DNA of 36,397 bases from an uncultured Burkholderiales bacterium (GTDB lineage Bacteria; Pseudomonadota; Gammaproteobacteria; Burkholderiales; Burkholderiaceae_C), in NCBI GenBank assembly GCA_903861115.1, contig CAIOTD010000035.1:1-36397 (forward strand). The letters run 5' to 3'. Below the pieces are notes generated by a model. That model did not search any database and was not told where the DNA came from. It worked only from the letters and a program-made list of their open reading frames with translations. How positions within the stretch are numbered: the stretch's first letter is position 1; each line of letters begins with the position of its first letter. A program made the translations under genes and the position numbers. This document shows positions 17,515 to 26,385 of this stretch, one piece after another.

Positions 17515-18630
17515 TTATTTCCTTTTAATTGTTCCGTCTTGCGTCATCAAACAAGCCGCAACGATGTCGTCATCATCCGGCAGCTTAAAGACACCTCCCT
17601 CTGGTGAGATCAGCTTGACAAAATCCAATACATTTCTGGCATACAAAGCGCTCGCATCGGCCGCAACAAGAGCGGGCAAATTGGTCTCACCCACAATGGT
17701 CACGCCATTGACTTCAATCACCTGATCCGCTTGGGTCAAGGGGCAGTTCCCCCCCTGTGCTGCAGCCAAATCAACAATCACACTGCCCGCTTTCATTGAC
17801 ATCACCATCTCTTGTGTCACCAAGACAGGTGCCGCTCTTCCAGGAATCAAGGCGGTCGTGATGACAATGTCGGCCAAGGCCACCCGCTTGGCTACCTCTA
17901 CCTTTTGACGCTCAAGCCAAGCGCTTGGCATGGCTTTGGCATAGCCGCCCACGCCTTCAGCCGCCGCCTTTTCCTCCTCTGTCTCGTAAGGCACATCAAT
18001 GAACTTGGCACCCAAGGACTCCACTTGCTCTTTGACGCTAGGCCTGACATCTGAACACTCAATCACGGCTCCCAGTCTTTTTGCAGTTGCAATGGCCTGC
18101 AAACCCGCAACACCCACACCGAGGACAACCACCCTCGCGGCTTTGACTGTTCCGGCGGCAGTCATCAGCATGGGGAAAAAGCGCTGGTATTTGTCTGCCG
18201 CAATCATGACGGCTTTGTAGCCAGAAATATTCGCCTGGGAAGACAACACATCCATGCTTTGAGCGCGCGTTGTCCTGGGGGCTGCTTCAAGCGCAAAAGA
18301 ACAAATCTTTGCACCCGCCAAACGCTCCAAGCCAACGGCATCAAAAGGGTTGAGCATGCCCACCAAAACACCGGTAGGCTTCATCAAACTTGTCTCTCGT
18401 TCGTTGGGGATGCGAACCTTTAGAACCAACTCCTGAGAAAATGCACCCAGTTCATCTGAGATCACGGCGCCCGCCAAGCGGTAGGCTTCATCGGGGATGC
18501 TTGCCCTTGAACCCGCACCGGACTGAACATGCACGGTGTGCCCTTGGGCCGTGTACTTCTTTACCGTCTCAGGCGTCGCTGCGACGCGTGTTTCCCCAGC
18601 AAAAGACTCAAGTGGAACACCAATGTTCAT
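17515..18630 (-). CDS. pntAa: NAD(P) transhydrogenase subunit alpha part 1 (NAD-binding part)
   Basis: This is the soluble NAD(H)-binding domain I of transhydrogenase, related to alanine dehydrogenase. The protein begins MNIGVPLESFAGETRVAATPETV. It carries the Rossmann motif VVLGVGVAGLQAIATAKRLGA and the loop KVEVAKRVALADIVITTALIPGRAAPVL, ending with the short form typical of split alpha subunits (371 residues). I start at the ATG at 18630 because it has GGAG 7 nt upstream and matches family starts. The open frame reaches 18660, but the extra ten residues do not fit. It is the first gene of the pntAa-pntAb-pntB(-mtnN) operon. Confidence 0.97.
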   Translation of the reverse strand: MNIGVPLESFAGETRVAATPETVKKYTAQGHTVHVQSGAGSRASIPDEAYRLAGAVISDELGAFSQELVLKVRIPNERETSLMKPTGVLVGMLNPFDAVGLERLAGAKICSFALEAAPRTTRAQSMDVLSSQANISGYKAVMIAADKYQRFFPMLMTAAGTVKAARVVVLGVGVAGLQAIATAKRLGAVIECSDVRPSVKEQVESLGAKFIDVPYETEEEKAAAEGVGGYAKAMPSAWLERQKVEVAKRVALADIVITTALIPGRAAPVLVTQEMVMSMKAGSVIVDLAAAQGGNCPLTQADQVIEVNGVTIVGETNLPALVAADASALYARNVLDFVKLISPEGGVFKLPDDDDIVAACLMTQDGTIKRK

Positions 18631-18827
18631 GAACAAACTCCAAGAAAGCAAAAAGGGCACGGCTTTTCAAGGACACCGTCATCTTTGCCCCTTAAAACCA
18701 ACTGGTGTGCTTTTTTTAAATTGGTTTTTTAATCAAAAACCCAAAGCCCTGGACCGATTCTAAATACATTTTCTCTTTTCTGATCAACGTTTTCCTTGAA
18801 CCCGTGTCGGTCTTAGGCACTTTTTAT

Positions 18828-18841
18828 ACCATTAGAATGGT
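18828..18841. promoter_or_regulatory. Inverted repeat in the pntAa/NUDIX divergent promoter region
   Basis: ACCATT, AG, AATGGT form a 6-bp perfect inverted repeat with a 2-nt centre. It overlaps a TAGAAT hexamer (5/6 match to a -10) that could serve the NUDIX gene. It lies in the 258-bp spacer between the divergent pntAa and NUDIX genes, which is AT-rich. It could be a repressor site; no regulator can be named. Confidence 0.35.
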
Positions 18842-18888
18842 TCAAGTCTTGTGCAACTGCACTTCTCTTTGTTTGGATTTTGACACCC

Positions 18889-19413
18889 ATGACACCTTTA
18901 AACATGCCGTCGCCACCGATTTCGGGCTCAGAACGGTGGAAGCCCAGCGTTACCGTTGCCGCCATTATTGAGAAAAACGGCCAATTTCTGCTGATTGAGG
19001 AGCACACGCCCGAGGGGCTTAGGTTGAACAACCCCGCCGGCCATTTAGACCCTGGCGAGTCCCCCATTGAGGCCTGCGCAAGAGAAGCTTTGGAAGAGTG
19101 TGCGCATGACTTTAAACCCACTCACCTCATTGGCATGTATTTAAGTCGATTTCAAAGAATTCACCCATCGGATTCAAGGCTTGAAGATGTCACCTATTTG
19201 CGTTTCGCTTTCGCAGGCGAACTGGGCGACTTTCACCCCCATCAAGCCTTGGACAAGGGCATTGTCAGAAGTCTATGGCTAAGCCCTGATGAAATTCGCT
19301 CCAGTGCTCACCTGCACAGAAGCCCCTTGTTGCTTCAATGCATGGAAGATCATCTGAAAGGGCAGCGCTTTGGCTTAGACATGATCTTTACCGACCCCAG
19401 CGTGTATCTTTAG
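18889..19413 (+). CDS. NUDIX hydrolase (NudJ-like)
   Basis: NUDIX enzymes cleave nucleoside diphosphates linked to another moiety. The N-terminal WKPSVTVAAIIEKNGQFLLIEEH and LNNPAGHLDPGESPIEACAREALEE closely resemble NudJ (YmfB), a nucleoside di-/triphosphatase also active on the thiamine precursor HMP-PP. The Nudix box spans about residues 51-73 (G-x5-E-x7-RE-x2-EE) with its catalytic glutamates intact, but the usual Gly after EE-x is replaced (EECA). From the ATG at 18889 the protein has 174 residues; a TTG three codons earlier is less likely. In other Burkholderiales this gene often precedes mnmA, but here a CoxL-like gene follows. Confidence 0.9.
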   Translation: MTPLNMPSPPISGSERWKPSVTVAAIIEKNGQFLLIEEHTPEGLRLNNPAGHLDPGESPIEACAREALEECAHDFKPTHLIGMYLSRFQRIHPSDSRLEDVTYLRFAFAGELGDFHPHQALDKGIVRSLWLSPDEIRSSAHLHRSPLLLQCMEDHLKGQRFGLDMIFTDPSVYL

Positions 19414-19546
19414 GCGTTGAACACGGCCGCCTCCTTTTTCCACCGCGCCCCCTTGTACACATTCAAAATGACCCGCTGCATCCAGGGCAAAAGGGTTCAT
19501 AATACAAACCTTTATAGACAACAACTCCTTACTTTTGAGGTATTTT

Positions 19547-21859
19547 GTGGATCCAACAATTCTGAAATTTGGTAGCGGTCAAGCCGTTGAGCGACTCGAA
19601 GACGAACATCTTCTCAAAGGTGACGGTCAATTTGCTGACGATATTTACCATGACGCCCAACTGCACTTGGCGTTTGTTCGCTCACCACAGGCCCACGCCA
19701 TCATTGAGTCCATCGACACCTCGGCAGCGCAAAACATGCCCGGTGTTCAATTGGTGTTGACGGGTGCCATGCTTGAGGCAGCGGGTGTCAAACCCTTGGC
19801 CAAGCCTGTCAACTTCAAAAGAGCCGACGGCTCGGCAATTGCTTCGGCCACCAGAACCATTTTGGCCACCAACAGAGTTCGCTTTGTTGGGGAAATTGTT
19901 GCCGCCGTCGTTGCCGACTCCGTCTTTCACGCCAAAAACGCTGCTGAAGCGGTGATGGTCTCGTACAAAGAACTCCCTGCAGCGGTGACCCTTGAAGACG
20001 CCTTGAGTCCTACAGCGCCCCTGTTGGCCGATGTCCCAGACAACATCGTGGCAGAAACCAAGTATGGCGATGCAGACAAGGTTGCGCAGGTCTTTGCATC
20101 CGCTGAGCATGTGGTTGAGCTCAAAATTGATCACCAACGGCTCATCGCTCTCACCTTAGAGCCCAGAAGCGTGCAAGCCCATGTTCAAGAGGGTCGCCTG
20201 ACGGTTCGCATCAGCTCTCAAATGCCCTCTGCCGTCAGAGGTGCAATTTCTGATCTCTTTGGCATTCCCGCTGAGAATGTTCGCGTGGTTGTCGGTGACG
20301 TGGGCGGTGGCTTTGGCATGAAAACAGGCGCTTACCCTGAAGATCTCGCTGTGGCCTATTGTGCTCACCACCTTCAAAAGCCCGTTAAATGGCAAGCTGA
20401 ACGGGGGGAAGACTTTTTATCCAGCTCACACGGAAGAGACATAGAGAGCCACTGCGCCATGGCGCTGAACAAGGAGGGCAAAATATTGGCCCTGAAGGTT
20501 CACAATTTGGCCAATGTTGGCGCTTACCCCGGCATGACTGGGGTGGCCATTCAACTGCTCATTGGTCCTTGGGTGCAAACAAGCGTCTACGACATTGGTT
20601 TGATTGATTTTTACTTCAAAGCCGTGATGACCAACACCTCACCCACAGGGGCCTACCGAGGTGCAGGTCGCCCTGAAGCCATTTTTAACATCGAACGATT
20701 GATGGACGAGGCAGCGCGGGTGTGCGGGATTGACCGCATTCAATTGCGACGTCAAAATTTCATCAAACCCCAGCAAATGCCCTACAAGAACGCCATGGGT
20801 CAAACCTATGACACGGGGCATTTTGAAGCCATCATGAATCAAGCCCTCCTTTTAGCCGATTGGGATGGATTTTCCGCACGCGAAGCCGCCTCCAAGGCCA
20901 AAGGCCGTTGGCGTGGCCTTGGGGTGTCGACCTTCTTGGAGTGGACAGGCGGCAATGCTTTAGAAGAAAAGGTCAATGTGCGAATTTTGGCCGATGGCGT
21001 CATTGAAGTGTTCTCTGCCGTCAACGCCATGGGCCAAGGGATTGCCACCTCGTTGGCGCAACTGGTGGTGGATGTCTTTGGTGTCGAGATGTCAAAGGTC
21101 AGGGTCGTTCTTGGAGACACGGACCGCGGAAATGGGTTCGGTTCTGTTGGATCGCGCTCCTTGTTCACGGGTGGATCAGCGGTCTCTGTCGGCGCCAAAC
21201 AAGCGCTGGAACGCGCCAAAGAGTTGGCCGCACAGTCCCTTGAAAGCTCACCCGATGACTTGCTTTATGAAAGCGGCCTCTTTAAAGTCAAAGGCACAGA
21301 TTTATCGATCACCTTGGCAGCCTTGGCGGGCAAGGAGCCCCAAGGCCGCATCGAATTGGACTCTACAACGGCAGCCAATGGGCCCACGTGGCCCAATGCG
21401 TGTCATATTTCAGAAATCGAAATTGACCCTCAAACGGGTGTTGTCGAGCTCGCAAAATACGCTTCGATGAACGATGTCGGGCGGGTGGTCAATCCCTTGA
21501 TCGTTCGCGGACAACTCGATGGCGGAGCCGTCCAAGGCATTGGTCAAGCACTTTGTGAGCAAGTGGTCTACGACCGGGAAACTGGACAGCCCTTGACGGG
21601 CAGTTTGATGGATTACGCGATTCCTCACGCCGACATCATGCCCGAGTTTTTTACAACGCAGATGGACCAGAGTATCCCAAGTAAAAACAATGTGCTTGGG
21701 GTCAAAGGCGTGGGCGAGCTTGGCACCATCGGGGCAACACCCTCTGTGATCAATGCTGTAGCGGACGCACTGGCAAGAAATGGCTTTAAAGATAAAACGC
21801 AAAGCCTTCAAATGCCTGTCACACCGGCTAAATTGTGGGCCCATTTAAAGGCCTCGTGA
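19547..21859 (+). CDS. Molybdopterin-binding subunit of the CO dehydrogenase/xanthine dehydrogenase family (CoxL form II-like)
   Basis: This is a full-length (770 residues) large subunit of a molybdenum hydroxylase. Marks are DVGGGFGMKTGAYPEDLAVA, the loop GAYRGAGRPEA that places it in the form II class (true CO dehydrogenases have a Cys-containing AYxCSFR loop), SVGSRSLFTGGSAV, and GVKGVGELGTIGATPSVINAVADAL with the catalytic glutamate. The substrate is unknown; an aldehyde or N-heterocycle is typical. I chose the GTG at 19547 because GAGG lies 6 nt upstream; a TTG at 19535 is also open. The partner FAD (medium) and 2Fe-2S (small) subunits normally encoded beside it are absent from both flanks. 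moaC for the cofactor is at 35207-35692 but is not linked. Confidence 0.92.
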   Translation: MDPTILKFGSGQAVERLEDEHLLKGDGQFADDIYHDAQLHLAFVRSPQAHAIIESIDTSAAQNMPGVQLVLTGAMLEAAGVKPLAKPVNFKRADGSAIASATRTILATNRVRFVGEIVAAVVADSVFHAKNAAEAVMVSYKELPAAVTLEDALSPTAPLLADVPDNIVAETKYGDADKVAQVFASAEHVVELKIDHQRLIALTLEPRSVQAHVQEGRLTVRISSQMPSAVRGAISDLFGIPAENVRVVVGDVGGGFGMKTGAYPEDLAVAYCAHHLQKPVKWQAERGEDFLSSSHGRDIESHCAMALNKEGKILALKVHNLANVGAYPGMTGVAIQLLIGPWVQTSVYDIGLIDFYFKAVMTNTSPTGAYRGAGRPEAIFNIERLMDEAARVCGIDRIQLRRQNFIKPQQMPYKNAMGQTYDTGHFEAIMNQALLLADWDGFSAREAASKAKGRWRGLGVSTFLEWTGGNALEEKVNVRILADGVIEVFSAVNAMGQGIATSLAQLVVDVFGVEMSKVRVVLGDTDRGNGFGSVGSRSLFTGGSAVSVGAKQALERAKELAAQSLESSPDDLLYESGLFKVKGTDLSITLAALAGKEPQGRIELDSTTAANGPTWPNACHISEIEIDPQTGVVELAKYASMNDVGRVVNPLIVRGQLDGGAVQGIGQALCEQVVYDRETGQPLTGSLMDYAIPHADIMPEFFTTQMDQSIPSKNNVLGVKGVGELGTIGATPSVINAVADALARNGFKDKTQSLQMPVTPAKLWAHLKAS

Positions 21860-21873
21860 AACACGCCGCTTGG

Positions 21874-21916
21874 AAAAAGCCTCTCGTCTTTGCATGACGG
21901 CCAGAGGCTTTTTTTT
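21874..21916. terminator. Bidirectional intrinsic terminator between the CoxL-like gene and topB
   Basis: AAAAAGCCTCT and AGAGGCTTTTTTTT flank an inner CGTC/GACG stem and a short loop. The T-run on the plus strand ends the CoxL-like gene, and the A-run gives a five-T tract on the minus strand for topB. It sits between the two convergent stop codons (21859 and 21930). Confidence 0.88.
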
Positions 21917-21929
21917 CGCCCAACACGTT

Positions 21930-24842
21930 TCAGGTCGATTTTTTTAAGTGCGGGCTCAACAAACCCGTGATTTCAAACATGGTGACTTGGTCTTTAGAAA
22001 AAATTGCTTTTAACTTGGCATCGCAAAGTATGGCTCGTTTGTCCTTGGGGTCTTGCAGTCCCGCCTCTTTGATGTAGTCCCACAATTTCTTAACCGCTTG
22101 GGTCCGAGCGACCATCTCTTGCCCAATCACTTGAGCGAGTTGTGCGCTTGGCGTGAGATTGGCAGTGACCTTTCTGGGTGCGGCAGGGGTTTTTTTGGCA
22201 ACGGTCTTGGCCGCTTTGGCCCCAGCTTTTTTCGCAGCCGTTGTTTTCGCTGCAGTTTTCTTGGCAAAGGCAGAAGTCTTTCGAGCGGGGTACTTGCTTG
22301 CACGCTCCTCAAACTGAAAAGACACCTTCTGCGCTTCTGCGTCCCAAGCCAAGAAGGCCTTGAAAGACCGTCTGGTTCTCATGGATACAAATTTATCCAA
22401 CAAGTCGGTCTTTCCTGTTGCTAAAAGCTTTTGAATTTGCTCCAATTCGATGGGCTGCTGAAGCACCATTTTGCCGGTTTTGAATTTACAAGTGCTCGCT
22501 GCTTGCTCTAGCGTTGGAACGGCTTTTTCACAGACATATTGAGCGCCCAATTCAAACACCTTTCCCCCACACGCAGGGCACAAGCCCAATGCGTTTTGGC
22601 CAGAAAAATCATGCAGCTCGCCACTGTCTTCATTCTTGTCGTCACCAAAATCGAACTCGAGCTTCCAATTGTCCTCTTCTTCGTTGAATTTGAGCATGAT
22701 TTCGGCGGCGAATGGCCATCCCGCTTTTGACCTAAATCCATCGAGCGGTCCGATTTTTTTATGCTCTAAAAACCCCTCAACCTCAGACAGCTCAAAGGCT
22801 CTTCCCGCAGGCGTCTTGCCGAAAGAAAACCCACAACCCGCACTTTGTCCATCGACGCCTTGACAAGTGTAGCGGCGATAATTTTCCTTGACCTGTCCGC
22901 CACATTTTGGACATGGCGTTTTGAGCGTCACATAGTCGCCAGGGACCGTGTCCCTGTCGTACTCTTTGGCCTTTTTGACAATGTGCTCCGTCATCAGCGC
23001 AATGTCTTTCATGAAAGACGCTCTGCTCAACTTGCCTTGCTCGATCAAGGACAATTTATGCTCCCACTCACCCGTCAATTCAGGCTTGCTCAGCTCTTCG
23101 ATGCCCAAGCCTCTGAGCAAGGTCATCAATTGGAACGCCTTGGCCATTGGGATCAATTCTCGGGCGTCGCGAATGATGTACTTCTCATTGAGCAATCCCT
23201 CAATGATGGCCGCTCGAGTCGCAGGCGTGCCCAAACCCTTTTCTTGCATGGCCTCCCTTAACTCATCGTCCTCGACCAACTTGCCTGCCCCTTCCATGGC
23301 CCCCAATAAGGTCGCCTCGGTGTAGCGGGCAGGTGGCCTGGTTTTTAAGGCCTTGGGATCGGCTTGAACCACTGACGCTTTTTCTCCAGGATTGACCTTC
23401 ACCAGCGTCTTGTCGCTGTCATCCTCTTGCGTGACTTCCTTGCCGTAAATGGTCATCCACCCTGGATTGACCATGACTTTGCCGTCGGTCTTGAAATGAT
23501 GTATTTGTTCCTTGGCACTCACCTTTGTGATTCGAGTGGTGACCAAAAATTCAGCCGATGGGAAAAAGATGGCCATGAACCTTTTCACAACCAAGTCATA
23601 GATTTTTTGTTCGGCCTCGGACAACCCCTTGGGCTCTTCTAAAGTTGGAATGATCGCAAAGTGATCGCTGACCTTTGAGTTATCAAAGACACGTTTTGAA
23701 GGCTTGATGTATTTGTTCTTCAGTGCAGAGGCGGCAAATGGCGACAAATGCTTCATTGAGCTTTCTGCAATCATGCTGAATGTTTGCAAAACGGTCGGCA
23801 AATAATCTTCCGGCAAATGCTTTGAATCTGTTCTTGGATAAGTCAGTGCTTTGTGGCGCTCATACAAACTTTGAGCCAAAGAGAGCGTTGTCTTGGCGGA
23901 ATAACCGAATCGGCCGTTGGCCTCTCTTTGCAAAGAGGTCAGGTCAAACAAGGCAGGCGCTGCTTGCGTGGTGGGCCGACTTTCATCGTGGACTTCACCT
24001 TTTTGCAGAGCAACGGCTTGCGCGATCTCTTTGGCCTCTAACTCAGACCAAACCCGGCTGTCCTTTTTCTCAGAATCATTTTCGTCTTTTTTATGACTTG
24101 GATTGATCCACTTGGCAAGATATTGCCCCGCTTGAACTTCAAAATTGGCGTGAATTTCCCAAAAGTCTCGACTAATAAATTTTCGAATTTGCTCTTCACG
24201 CTCCACCACCACTGAGAGGGTGGGTGTTTGGACGCGTCCAACGGTGGTCAGAAAAAACCCGCCATCCCTAGAGTTAAAGGCCGTAAAGGCTCGAGTTCCA
24301 TTGATGCCAACCAACCAGTCCGCTTCAGATCGACTTCTCGCGGCGTCCGCCAAACCTTGCATTTGTTGCTCTGAGCGCAAGCTGTCAAAGCCGTCTCGAA
24401 TGGCCTGCGGCGTCATCGACTGAAGCCATAGGCGTTTCACGGGCTTTTTTGCATCCTTCTTGGTGGTTGCAAATTGCTCGATCAATCTAAAAATCAACTC
24501 GCCTTCACGTCCCGCGTCACAGGCATTGACCAAACTTGTGATATCTTTTCGCTTCACCAGTTTCACCACCGCACTCAATCTCGATTTGGTGCGATCAACC
24601 GGTTTTAAGTCAAAATGTGGAGGAATAACAGGCAAATGCGCAAAACTCCACTTGCCCCGCTTGACCTCAAACTCCTCAGGCGCCTTGATTTCCAACAAAT
24701 GGCCCACAGCCGAAGTCACCACAAAAGCATCCGATTCGAAATAATCATCGAACTTTTCGAACTTCCCCTTTGAGGTCGTTAAAGCGCGCACAATATCTTG
24801 TGCAACCGAGGGTTTTTCAGCAATGACCAGTGTTTTACTCAT
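21930..24842 (-). CDS. topB: DNA topoisomerase III with Lys/Ala-rich tail and SWIB domain
   Basis: The 970-residue type IA topoisomerase decatenates and relaxes DNA by single-strand passage. The N-terminal Toprim domain begins MSKTLVIAEKPSVAQDI and includes NACDAGREGELIFR. The catalytic tyrosine is Tyr335 in ALTYPRTDSKHLP. Several CxxC pairs (CPKCGGQ; CPACGGK) follow in zinc-ribbon-like repeats. About residues 850-890 form a Lys/Ala/Pro-rich stretch (for example KKTAAKTTAAKKAGAKAAKT) like histone H1 tails. The last 70 or so residues (LTPSAQLAQVIGQ...LWDYIKEAGLQDP...DAKLKAIF) are a SWIB/MDM2-type domain. The family core is about 650-850, so this is a long form, as known in some Burkholderiales and in chlamydial TopA. 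The start is ATG at 24842. It is divergent from a SET-domain gene. Confidence 0.95.
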   Translation of the reverse strand: MSKTLVIAEKPSVAQDIVRALTTSKGKFEKFDDYFESDAFVVTSAVGHLLEIKAPEEFEVKRGKWSFAHLPVIPPHFDLKPVDRTKSRLSAVVKLVKRKDITSLVNACDAGREGELIFRLIEQFATTKKDAKKPVKRLWLQSMTPQAIRDGFDSLRSEQQMQGLADAARSRSEADWLVGINGTRAFTAFNSRDGGFFLTTVGRVQTPTLSVVVEREEQIRKFISRDFWEIHANFEVQAGQYLAKWINPSHKKDENDSEKKDSRVWSELEAKEIAQAVALQKGEVHDESRPTTQAAPALFDLTSLQREANGRFGYSAKTTLSLAQSLYERHKALTYPRTDSKHLPEDYLPTVLQTFSMIAESSMKHLSPFAASALKNKYIKPSKRVFDNSKVSDHFAIIPTLEEPKGLSEAEQKIYDLVVKRFMAIFFPSAEFLVTTRITKVSAKEQIHHFKTDGKVMVNPGWMTIYGKEVTQEDDSDKTLVKVNPGEKASVVQADPKALKTRPPARYTEATLLGAMEGAGKLVEDDELREAMQEKGLGTPATRAAIIEGLLNEKYIIRDARELIPMAKAFQLMTLLRGLGIEELSKPELTGEWEHKLSLIEQGKLSRASFMKDIALMTEHIVKKAKEYDRDTVPGDYVTLKTPCPKCGGQVKENYRRYTCQGVDGQSAGCGFSFGKTPAGRAFELSEVEGFLEHKKIGPLDGFRSKAGWPFAAEIMLKFNEEEDNWKLEFDFGDDKNEDSGELHDFSGQNALGLCPACGGKVFELGAQYVCEKAVPTLEQAASTCKFKTGKMVLQQPIELEQIQKLLATGKTDLLDKFVSMRTRRSFKAFLAWDAEAQKVSFQFEERASKYPARKTSAFAKKTAAKTTAAKKAGAKAAKTVAKKTPAAPRKVTANLTPSAQLAQVIGQEMVARTQAVKKLWDYIKEAGLQDPKDKRAILCDAKLKAIFSKDQVTMFEITGLLSPHLKKST

Positions 24843-24956
24843 TCAATTCGATTCCTTCATGCCACGCATTGTGCCGTTTTTTTAAGCGTTTGCGCCTAAT
24901 GCCTCTAAAATTGTCTGTTTGTAAAAGTCTACATTTAACAACAATACCATCTTTTT

Positions 24957-25457
24957 TTGAATCGAGCACCTCAGTTGTCTACATCACCCAACTCCAAAAA
25001 ATCTTCAAATCGCATCCAAACCAGACGCTCGGGCGTACACGGCAAGGGCGTCTTTGCGCTCATGGACATTCCTAAAGGTGAGGTCATCATTGAATACAAG
25101 GGCGACGTGATTACCTGGCAAGAAGCCCAAGATCGTCACCCACACAATCCCCTCGAGCCCAACCATACGTTTTACTTTCACATCAATGAAGACCATGTCA
25201 TTGATGGTGGCGTCAATGGCAACAGCGCCCGATGGATCAACCACTCTTGCAACCCCAATTGCGAAGCTGATGAGATTGGCGAGCACGTGTTCATCAAGTC
25301 CATCAAGAACATCAAGGCAGGAGAAGAGCTCAATTACGATTACGGGCTCATCATTGATGAGCGTTACACGCCCAAACTCAAGGCCGAATACCCCTGTTGG
25401 TGCGGCGCTAAAAAATGCCGTGGCACCCTTTTAGCTCCCAAACGTGGCAAGCGATGA
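24957..25457 (+). CDS. SET-domain protein-lysine methyltransferase
   Basis: The 166-residue protein is a nearly bare SET domain, the catalytic fold of lysine methyltransferases that use S-adenosylmethionine. The start of the domain is RRSGVHGKGVFALMDIPKGEVIIEYKG. The SAM-binding and knot motif is NHSCNPN (95-101) in ARWINHSCNPNCEA, followed by AGEELNYDYG (121-130, with the catalytic Tyr128). A post-SET CWCGAKKC (147-154) provides the zinc cysteines, and the C-terminal tail is basic. The start is uncertain: the frame opens with TTG at 24957, with another TTG at 24975, and there is no upstream ATG. Bacterial substrates are mostly unknown. It lies 114 bp from the divergent topB and 103 bp before birA. 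Confidence 0.9.
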   Translation: MNRAPQLSTSPNSKKSSNRIQTRRSGVHGKGVFALMDIPKGEVIIEYKGDVITWQEAQDRHPHNPLEPNHTFYFHINEDHVIDGGVNGNSARWINHSCNPNCEADEIGEHVFIKSIKNIKAGEELNYDYGLIIDERYTPKLKAEYPCWCGAKKCRGTLLAPKRGKR

Positions 25458-25560
25458 TTCCGTTTTGAGCCCGTGCAAGCGCCATTGCAGTCGATGACCC
25501 GCACTTTAATTTCGCTCTAATTTATCCAAATTACAACAATTCCACTTAAATGTATTCATC

Positions 25561-26382
25561 GTGAGCACCGTCCAACAATTGCAAACACTTCTTGATGAAG
25601 CGATGCGTCGTCTCGAGCTGCCTTGGGACGTCGAGGTATTGCAAACGATTGATTCCACCTCCTCAGAGCTCATGCGGCAAGCAAAGCTTGGCCTCACTGC
25701 CCCAAAAATCCTGCTGTCGCTGGAACAAACTCAAGGCCGAGGACGCAGGGGCAACCATTGGTCTTCTCATCCCAGTGACTCTTTGACTTTTTCAATGGGT
25801 CTGATGCTCAACCCTGACAACTGGCTAGGCCTCTCACCTTGCGTTGGCATCGACTTGGCAAAGACCATGGATCCCCACCAACACCTTGGTTTACAACTGA
25901 AATGGCCAAACGATGTTTGGGTGCATACGGTTGAGGGTCACCGTAAATTGGCTGGTATTTTGATCGAGACCATTAACCCGAGCTCGTCGCCCTGCGAGGC
26001 GACTAGCCAAGCGCGTTACTGCGTGATTGGCGTTGGCGTCAATCTCAATACACCCAACATGCGCCCTGAAAGCGTCTCCATTGCACCCATGGGCCTTTGG
26101 GCCCTTGGCTCCACTTTGAGTGGCCTAGACATTGTCATAGAAATGGCGAACAAACTGTGGTTCACTCTCAAGTGCTTTGAAGCCGAGGGGTTTTTACCTT
26201 TCAAACCGGTTTTTGACGGCCTGGACGCGCTGATCCATCAACCGATTCATTTAAGTGACGGCTCGACAGGCCTGTGCCTTGGCACAAACCATCTTGGGGA
26301 GTTGATGCTCTTACAAGGAGAGGACACTCGCACCATCAATAGCCTTGAAGTGAGTGTTCGTCCTTTGGCGGCAAAAACATGA
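25561..26382 (+). CDS. birA: Biotin-[acetyl-CoA-carboxylase] ligase, monofunctional
   Basis: BirA activates biotin with ATP and attaches it to the carboxyl carrier protein of acetyl-CoA carboxylase. The 273 residues show IDSTSSELMRQ, the adenylate-binding loop QGRGRRGNHW, LKWPNDVWV and KLAGILIET, then the C-terminal SH3-like part. There is no N-terminal helix-turn-helix, so it is the non-regulatory class. The start is GTG at 25561; the next in-frame ATG would cut off part of the fold, and no strong ribosome site is seen. It converges with the histidine kinase gene. In relatives coaX often follows birA; it does not here. Confidence 0.95.
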   Translation: MSTVQQLQTLLDEAMRRLELPWDVEVLQTIDSTSSELMRQAKLGLTAPKILLSLEQTQGRGRRGNHWSSHPSDSLTFSMGLMLNPDNWLGLSPCVGIDLAKTMDPHQHLGLQLKWPNDVWVHTVEGHRKLAGILIETINPSSSPCEATSQARYCVIGVGVNLNTPNMRPESVSIAPMGLWALGSTLSGLDIVIEMANKLWFTLKCFEAEGFLPFKPVFDGLDALIHQPIHLSDGSTGLCLGTNHLGELMLLQGEDTRTINSLEVSVRPLAAKT

Positions 26383-26385
26383 CCC

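Noticed and set aside
19547-21859. True CO dehydrogenase (coxL form I)
   Set aside because: The active-site loop is GAYRGAGR, not the Cys-containing form I loop, so CO oxidation is not supported.
22170-22300. Lys/Ala repeats in topB as a DNA tandem repeat
   Set aside because: The peptide is low-complexity, but the DNA does not show regular unit repeats; it is treated as a protein tail.
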